This document shows, piece by piece, positions 6,747 to 10,519 of a stretch of 10,519 nucleotides of DNA (position 1 is its first letter; each line of letters begins with the position of its first letter). Made by a program: the position numbers and the translations under genes. The notes beneath the pieces were generated by a model. It saw only the letters and a program-made list of their open reading frames with translations. It searched no databases and was not told the DNA's origin. The stretch is from NCBI GenBank assembly GCA_018372555.1, contig JAHAIU010000091.1, positions 1 through 10,519 on the forward strand. Reading direction: 5' to 3'. Source of the stretch: Clostridium sp. GTDB lineage: Bacteria > Bacillota > Clostridia > Clostridiales > Clostridiaceae.

Positions 6747-9038
6747 ATGATTAGAAAATTAACTTTTGATGAAGTGAAGTTTAATTTTAAATTTAAGCAA
6801 TTAGAAGAAAAAGGAACAGTTACTACTATTCCTGAACTAGATTCGGAGTATGATAAGATAGGAAGGGCTCTTAGTATAAAAAAGGAAGGTTACAATGTAT
6901 ATTTAATAGATTCGTTTTCAAAAGAAAAATTAGAAAAGCTTACAGCATATATAAAGGAGCAGTATAAGTATTTACCACCTCCAAATGATGTTTGTTATGT
7001 TATCTTAGAAGATTATAAAAAGCCAGAAGTCCTTTTTATTGCTAATGGAAATGGAAAGAAATTAGTTGAAGCATTAAAAGAGGTTAGGGATAGTTATATT
7101 GATATAGTAGAGGAATTTTATAATACATCTTCAGAAGATGAAAAAGATGAATTAATCGAAGAGGTACAAAGTAAAAGAAATAATTATATAAGTGAGTTAA
7201 TGGAATTAGCTAAGAAAGATGAGTTTGAGGTAAAGATTACTAGTAAGGGGTTTGCTTTTATCCCTTTAATAAATGGTAAAGCTATAAGTGAAAAGGAATA
7301 TGATACTTTAGAAAAAAATAAAAAAGAAATTATTGTTGCAAAGGCCACAGTTTTAAAGAAGAAGGCAGAGGTTGTCCTTAATAAGATAAAAGAAATAGAG
7401 GTAAGTTCCATTGATAAATTAAAAGAACTTTATGGTGATTTTTTAACTAAAGAAATGGAATCTGTTAAAGATAAGGTGTTATTTGAATTTATTGATGATG
7501 ATAATGCCTATGAATATTTAGAAAGATTGTTCATATTAGTTGAAAAAGAAATAATAAATTCTTATACTATGAGTCTTGATGAGGATGAGGAGAAGATTTA
7601 TGATGCTATAAATAGATATAATATTCACCTATTAGTAGATAATAGCTTAGTTTCCTCTCCACCTGTAATATTTGAAGAAGATCCAAGTATAAACAATTTA
7701 ATGGGATTCTTAGAATTTGAAAATCATAATGGAGTTTACACAACAGATGTATCCTTAATTAATAGCGGTTCATTATTAAGGGCAAATGGTGGTTGTTTAA
7801 TAGTAAGAATGAATACTTTGGCTAGTAATGGATACGCATATTATCATTTAAAGAAGGCGCTTATGACTAGTAAAATCACTTATGATATTTCTAAGGCTTA
7901 TTATGAGGTTATTTCTATTAATACATTAAAGCCTATGCCTATCCCAATTAATGTTAAGGTTATTTTAATTGGAGATATGGAGACTTATGATAGCTTATAT
8001 AGCTTAGATGAGGATTTTGGTAAGCTATTTCAATTAAGAGCAGAATTTTATCCTATTGTAGAAGCCAATGACAATGTTATTTCATATGTTGAAAAGGCTA
8101 TATCTAGGAAGATAGATGAGAATTTATTACTTCCAATATCTGGTGAAGCAACAAAAGAAATTATTAAATATCTTGCAAGAAAAGCTAATAGTAAAACTAA
8201 GGTTAATGTAGATATTTCAGAAATAGATAAATTTTTAATATTATCCAATACTATAGCTAAAAGTAAAGAACAAGAAATAATAGATGGCAATTCTATTAGA
8301 GATGTAGTATATTCTAGAGAAAAGTTTGAAGAAGAATATGATAGACTATATAAAGAAGACAAGATATTAATTTCGGTAATAGGAGAAAAAGTAGGAGTTA
8401 TTAATGGGCTATCTGTTATTAATAATGGATATTACTCTTTTGGGAAACCCCTTAGAATAACATGCGTTTCTCATAAGGGAACTGGGAAAATAGTAGATAT
8501 CCATAAAGAAAGCAGATTAAGTGGAAAAATCCATGAAAAGTCTATAAATATCTTAAAAGGTTTATTTAATAGTATTATAGATCCATATGATGATATTCCT
8601 GTAGACTTTTATTTAAGTTTTGAACAAGCTTATAGGATAATAGATGGAGATAGTGCATCAGTTGCAGAGGCTATTTGTATCTTATCTTCTATTAGTAAAA
8701 GACCTATAAGACAAAATGTAGCTGTAACAGGATCTATAAATCAATTAGGTGAAGTTCAAGCGATTGGCGGTGTAAATGAGAAAATTGAGGGATTCTTTAG
8801 AGTTTGTAGTCTTTTAGACAGTGTAAAAGATAAAGGTGTATTAATTCCATCATCTAATATAGATGAATTAATATTGATTCCAGAAGTTGAAGAAGCAATC
8901 GAGGCTGGAGATTTTAATATTTACTCAATGAATAGCCTTGATGATGCAATTGAAACATTAATATTAAATGAAAATGAGACATTAGAAGATTTTTATATAA
9001 ATATTAAGAATGAAATATATAAGTATAAGAAAAAGTAA
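6747..9038 (+). CDS. Lon-family (S16) protease of the LonB/AAA_32 type with degenerate ATPase motifs
   Basis: This 763-residue protein ends in a Lon proteolytic domain (about 545-740) with the catalytic GDSAS (634-638, Ser636) and GGVNEKIEGF (674-683, Lys679). The Ser-Lys spacing of 43 residues equals that of E. coli Lon, so the protease is probably active. The rest resembles bacterial LonB-like proteins: an N-terminal domain, a long coiled-coil insertion (about 115-290), and a lid region with ANGGCLIV (346-353), VKVILIGD (403-410) and DEDFGKLFQLRAEF (421-434). The nucleotide site looks broken. After GYNVYL (48-53), where relatives have a GPxGTGKT loop, it reads IDSFSKEKL; the Walker B position lacks an acidic residue (LIVRMN); and DFGKLF has Gly where DFRELF-type relatives carry Arg. 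There is no membrane segment, unlike archaeal LonB. It appears monocistronic. Substrates are unknown; ATP-independent proteolysis is an inference. Confidence 0.85.
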   Translation: MIRKLTFDEVKFNFKFKQLEEKGTVTTIPELDSEYDKIGRALSIKKEGYNVYLIDSFSKEKLEKLTAYIKEQYKYLPPPNDVCYVILEDYKKPEVLFIANGNGKKLVEALKEVRDSYIDIVEEFYNTSSEDEKDELIEEVQSKRNNYISELMELAKKDEFEVKITSKGFAFIPLINGKAISEKEYDTLEKNKKEIIVAKATVLKKKAEVVLNKIKEIEVSSIDKLKELYGDFLTKEMESVKDKVLFEFIDDDNAYEYLERLFILVEKEIINSYTMSLDEDEEKIYDAINRYNIHLLVDNSLVSSPPVIFEEDPSINNLMGFLEFENHNGVYTTDVSLINSGSLLRANGGCLIVRMNTLASNGYAYYHLKKALMTSKITYDISKAYYEVISINTLKPMPIPINVKVILIGDMETYDSLYSLDEDFGKLFQLRAEFYPIVEANDNVISYVEKAISRKIDENLLLPISGEATKEIIKYLARKANSKTKVNVDISEIDKFLILSNTIAKSKEQEIIDGNSIRDVVYSREKFEEEYDRLYKEDKILISVIGEKVGVINGLSVINNGYYSFGKPLRITCVSHKGTGKIVDIHKESRLSGKIHEKSINILKGLFNSIIDPYDDIPVDFYLSFEQAYRIIDGDSASVAEAICILSSISKRPIRQNVAVTGSINQLGEVQAIGGVNEKIEGFFRVCSLLDSVKDKGVLIPSSNIDELILIPEVEEAIEAGDFNIYSMNSLDDAIETLILNENETLEDFYINIKNEIYKYKKK

Positions 9039-9064
9039 ATAATGAACAATGTAGAATTAATGAA

Positions 9065-9084
9065 AAAACTCATAAATGAGTTTT
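9065..9084 (+). terminator. Short hairpin after the Lon-like gene
   Basis: AAAACTC (9065-9071) pairs with GAGTTTT (9078-9084) around ATAAAT. It starts 27 bp after the stop of the Lon-like gene. The stem is AT-rich and the T run is part of the stem, so it would be a weak terminator. Confidence 0.4.
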
Positions 9085-9098
9085 GAAAAATATATTTT

Positions 9099-9232
9099 GG
9101 TGCTGTCACATAATTAAGAATTAATAAAAAATTCCTGTAGGAGTTTTAAAAAGAGATTAATGTTAGTAATTCATAAAGAATTACTAACATTAATTTTTAA
9201 TTCTCACTTTGATCTGATAATGAGACAGCCTC
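9099..9232. mobile_element. Possible MITE or insertion-sequence remnant with imperfect terminal inverted repeats
   Basis: GGTGCTGTCACATAAT (9099-9114) and the reverse complement of 9217-9232, GAGGCTGTCTCATTAT, match at 12 of 16 positions. They bound a 134-bp non-coding unit with an 8-bp hairpin (9128-9147) and a perfect 16-bp hairpin (9157-9193) inside. GGCTGTCTCA-type ends occur on some Firmicute insertion sequences. No target-site duplication is visible and no transposase remains, so this is a hypothesis. Confidence 0.35.
9157..9198. terminator. Perfect 16-bp hairpin with flanking A and T tracts
   Basis: TTAATGTTAGTAATTC (9157-9172) and its exact complement (9178-9193) enclose ATAAA. A T run (9194-9198) follows and an A-rich run precedes the stem, so it could terminate transcription from either side. 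It would help insulate spoIIA from read-through out of the Lon-like gene. Confidence 0.7.
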
Positions 9233-9278
9233 TTCATTAAAAATTTCAAATTTTAAACTCTTAATTTTAAATTTTTTT

Positions 9279-9310
9279 ATGGGGCTGTTTGAGAAAACAG
9301 CCTCATTTTT
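9279..9310 (+). terminator. Intrinsic terminator upstream of spoIIA
   Basis: ATGGGGCTGTTT (9279-9290) pairs with AAACAGCCTCAT (9295-9306) around a GAGA tetraloop. There are 12 pairs with one G-U, and a T run (9306-9310) follows. It is the most GC-rich stem in this gap and a classic rho-independent terminator. Confidence 0.75.
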
Positions 9311-9428
9311 GTGTTGTGGATTGTGATTTATTGATTTGATTTTCCCTACAGGTATAAATTTTTTTATGACAAATTAAGTATAGATTCTAGAATTAAAAAA
9401 TAATTTACAATAAATTACATAATTATAT

Positions 9429-9458
9429 TTGACTATGAATAAAATAGTATGTTAGAAT
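9429..9458 (+). promoter_or_regulatory. Candidate spoIIA operon promoter
   Basis: TTGACT (9429-9434) and TAGAAT (9453-9458) are 18 bp apart and fit sigma A. The spoIIA operon is normally read by sigma H, whose -10 core is GAAT; GAAT is present at 9455-9458, but I see no AGGAWW-type -35 at the right distance. Which factor reads it cannot be decided here. Confidence 0.4.
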
Positions 9459-9526
9459 TATGGAAAAGAGTGGAAATTTATTAAAGGGAGGTGAATGCTC
9501 TAAGGTTATAACTTTGGAGTTTAAGT

Positions 9527-9862
9527 ATGCATTTAAAGTTTAATAAAGTAGAAGATAAGTTAATTGTTAGTTTAATGGGGGAATTAGATCATCATAGCGC
9601 TGAAGAGGTTAGGGTTAAGATAGATGATAGAATAGATAGGGATAACATAAAAAAAGTTATATTAGATTTTGGTGGTGTTACATTTATGGATAGCTCTGGA
9701 ATAGGAGTTGTGATAGGAAGACATAAGAAAATGAAAAATAGGGATGGAAGGTTATGCATAGTTGAAATTAATAAGGCGGTTAATAAAGTTTTTGAGATTT
9801 CAGGTATGTATAAGCTGATTAATGTTTATAGAAATGTTGATGAAGGTATAATGAATATTTAG
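9527..9862 (+). CDS. spoIIAA: SpoIIAA, anti-anti-sigma F factor
   Basis: This small STAS-domain protein (111 residues) frees sigma F in the forespore by binding SpoIIAB. It is inactive when phosphorylated by SpoIIAB and reactivated by the phosphatase SpoIIE. GELDHHSAEEVR (18-29) is almost the B. subtilis text, and FMDSSGIGVVIGR (53-65) carries the phosphorylation site, Ser56, the first Ser of DSSG, equivalent to Ser58 in B. subtilis. The length is that of the family. GGAG (9516-9519) lies 7 nt before the ATG; TAA at 9509 in the same frame rules out a longer start. It is the first gene of the operon: its stop is followed by the spoIIAB start after 13 bp. Confidence 0.96.
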   Translation: MHLKFNKVEDKLIVSLMGELDHHSAEEVRVKIDDRIDRDNIKKVILDFGGVTFMDSSGIGVVIGRHKKMKNRDGRLCIVEINKAVNKVFEISGMYKLINVYRNVDEGIMNI

Positions 9863-9875
9863 TGGAGGGTTTAAA

Positions 9876-10307
9876 ATGGTGGATAATAAAATTTGTATAG
9901 AATTAATGAGTAAATCTCAAAATGAAGGATTTGCAAGAGTTGCAGTAGCTGCCTTTGTATCTCAGTTAGACCCGACTATTGAGGAATTATCAGATGTTAA
10001 AACTGCTGTATCAGAAGCTGTAACAAATTCTATAATTCATGGTTACGAAAACAAAAAAGAGGGAATAATAAGAATAGAAGCCAGTATTTCTGCAAATGAA
10101 GTAACAATAAGTGTAGAGGATTTTGGAAAAGGTATTGATAATATCGAACAAGCGATGGAGCCATTATACACTTCTAAACCTGAATTAGAAAGATCAGGTA
10201 TGGGATTTACAGTTATGGAATCATTTATGGATAATTTAGAGGTAGTAAGTGAAGATGGAAAAGGAACTAAGGTTATTATGAAAAAGAAATTTGATATAGT
10301 AAGTTAG
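9876..10307 (+). CDS. spoIIAB: SpoIIAB, anti-sigma F factor and SpoIIAA kinase
   Basis: This GHKL-fold protein (143 residues) binds sigma F and holds it inactive in the predivisional and mother cell, and phosphorylates SpoIIAA on serine. The Bergerat ATP-binding motifs are intact: N box EAVTNSIIHGYEN (47-59, Glu47 as catalytic base and Asn51 for Mg), G1 VEDFGKGID (80-88, Asp82 for adenine) and G2 ERSGMGFTVMESF (105-117). Arg21 and Arg106 sit where B. subtilis SpoIIAB uses Arg20 and Arg105 to contact SigF or SpoIIAA. A strong TGGAGGG (9863-9869) precedes the ATG by 6 nt. The gene lies between spoIIAA and sigF, with a coupled start for sigF at its stop. Confidence 0.96.
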   Translation: MVDNKICIELMSKSQNEGFARVAVAAFVSQLDPTIEELSDVKTAVSEAVTNSIIHGYENKKEGIIRIEASISANEVTISVEDFGKGIDNIEQAMEPLYTSKPELERSGMGFTVMESFMDNLEVVSEDGKGTKVIMKKKFDIVS

Positions 10308-10311
10308 GTGA
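10306..10311 (+). promoter_or_regulatory. sigF ribosome binding site overlapping the spoIIAB stop
   Basis: AGGTGA overlaps the last two bases of the spoIIAB stop codon and lies 5 nt before the ATG at 10317. Ribosomes ending spoIIAB could restart on sigF, which would keep SpoIIAB and sigma F in a fixed ratio. An in-frame GTG at 10308 is inside this site and is less likely to be the start. Confidence 0.6.
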
Positions 10312-10316
10312 AATAT

Positions 10317-10519
10317 ATGGACAATGGAATTGTAAGAAAAGAGGTGTATAATTATGAAGAGAATTCACAATTAATACCTCTAGCCAAGGAAGGTAACCAA
10401 GAGGCTATGAATAAGGTTATTGAAATGAATTTACCTCTTGTTTCATCCATTAGCAAAAAATTTCTTAATAGAGGCTATGATTATGAAGATATTTTTCAAA
10501 TAGGTTCTATAGGTTTAGT
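10317..10519 (+). CDS. sigF: RNA polymerase sigma F factor, 3'-truncated by the window edge
   Basis: The first forespore-specific sigma factor of sporulation, released from SpoIIAB after asymmetric division. Sixty-seven codons and two bases are present of an expected length of about 250. The visible part opens with a charged tail and LIPLAKEGNQEAMNKVIEMN (19-38), then sigma region 2: LPLVSSISKKFLNRGYDYED (39-58) followed by IFQIGSIGL. This is characteristic of the SigF/SigG/SigB group, and position third in spoIIAA-spoIIAB-sigF order makes SigF secure. Regions 2.4 and 4, which read promoters, are outside the window. It overlaps spoIIAB at the RBS level and should be translationally coupled. 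No defect is seen in the part present. Confidence 0.95.
   Translation, partial: MDNGIVRKEVYNYEENSQLIPLAKEGNQEAMNKVIEMNLPLVSSISKKFLNRGYDYEDIFQIGSIGL

Larger units (their letters stand above)
9039..9526. other. Hairpin-rich intergenic region upstream of spoIIA
   Basis: These 488 bp contain no credible gene. In order they hold a degenerate AATGAACAATG-type repeat (9040-9068), a short hairpin (9065-9084), a MITE-like inverted-repeat unit (9099-9232) with a perfect 16-bp stem inside, a terminator (9279-9310), and a promoter region (about 9360-9490). TGACAAA (9367-9373) is one base from the Spo0A box TGWCGAA, which is not significant alone in such AT-rich DNA. A strong extra Shine-Dalgarno (GGAGGTGA, 9487-9494) lies 32 nt before the spoIIAA start. 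Confidence 0.6.

Noticed and set aside
7184..8362. Two minus-strand open frames within the Lon-like gene
   Set aside because: Same kind of antisense shadow; the plus-strand gene is continuous and recognisable through this stretch.
9367..9373. TGACAAA as a Spo0A box
   Set aside because: Six of seven bases match, but a seven-base motif with one mismatch is frequent by chance and no second box is visible nearby.
9039..9526. Small gene or CRISPR-like array in the hairpin-rich gap before spoIIA
   Set aside because: The repeats are inverted and of different sequence rather than direct and evenly spaced, and all frames are broken by frequent stops.

Overview
The window reads as chromosomal DNA of a spore-forming, anaerobic, low-GC Firmicute, most likely Clostridium sensu stricto. 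The evidence is the very AT-rich composition, strong AGGAGG-type ribosome binding sites, the sporulation operon spoIIAA-spoIIAB-sigF at the right end, an A-type flavodiiron protein (typical of strict anaerobes), and a Firmicute-type HelD. The species cannot be named from the sequence alone. No tRNA, rRNA, CRISPR array, phage module or intact transposase was seen.

Layout. Positions 1-663 hold the C-terminal half of a UPF0210/DUF711 (PFL-family) protein, followed closely by a PP2C-like phosphatase (701-1546), possibly in one transcript. A perfect inverted repeat (1566-1594) closes the convergent junction with a minus-strand GntR-type regulator (1589-2209) that carries a C-terminal RCK_C/TrkA_C domain, the architecture of the c-di-AMP sensor BusR. 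A 404-bp AT-rich gap with a near-consensus promoter separates it from the divergent helD (2614-4896), an RNA-polymerase-recycling ATPase. After a 319-bp gap with a structured element (5016-5074) comes the flavodiiron protein gene (5216-6388), with its own promoter and a long terminator hairpin. Next is a Lon-family protease (6747-9038) that keeps the Ser-Lys dyad but has lost a recognisable Walker A motif. A 488-bp gap full of hairpins, including a MITE-like inverted-repeat unit, insulates it from spoIIAA (9527-9862), spoIIAB (9876-10307) and the 5' end of sigF (10317 to the window end).

How the genes work together. Only the spoIIA operon is a clear functional unit: anti-anti-sigma factor, anti-sigma kinase and forespore sigma factor F. 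The other genes look like independent housekeeping or stress units with their own promoters and terminators. Points worth following up are the Lon homologue with a degenerate ATPase, the BusR-like regulator next to helD rather than an osmolyte transporter, the unexplained structured element before the flavodiiron gene, and the MITE-like unit upstream of spoIIA. I did not find a convincing entirely new multi-gene system.
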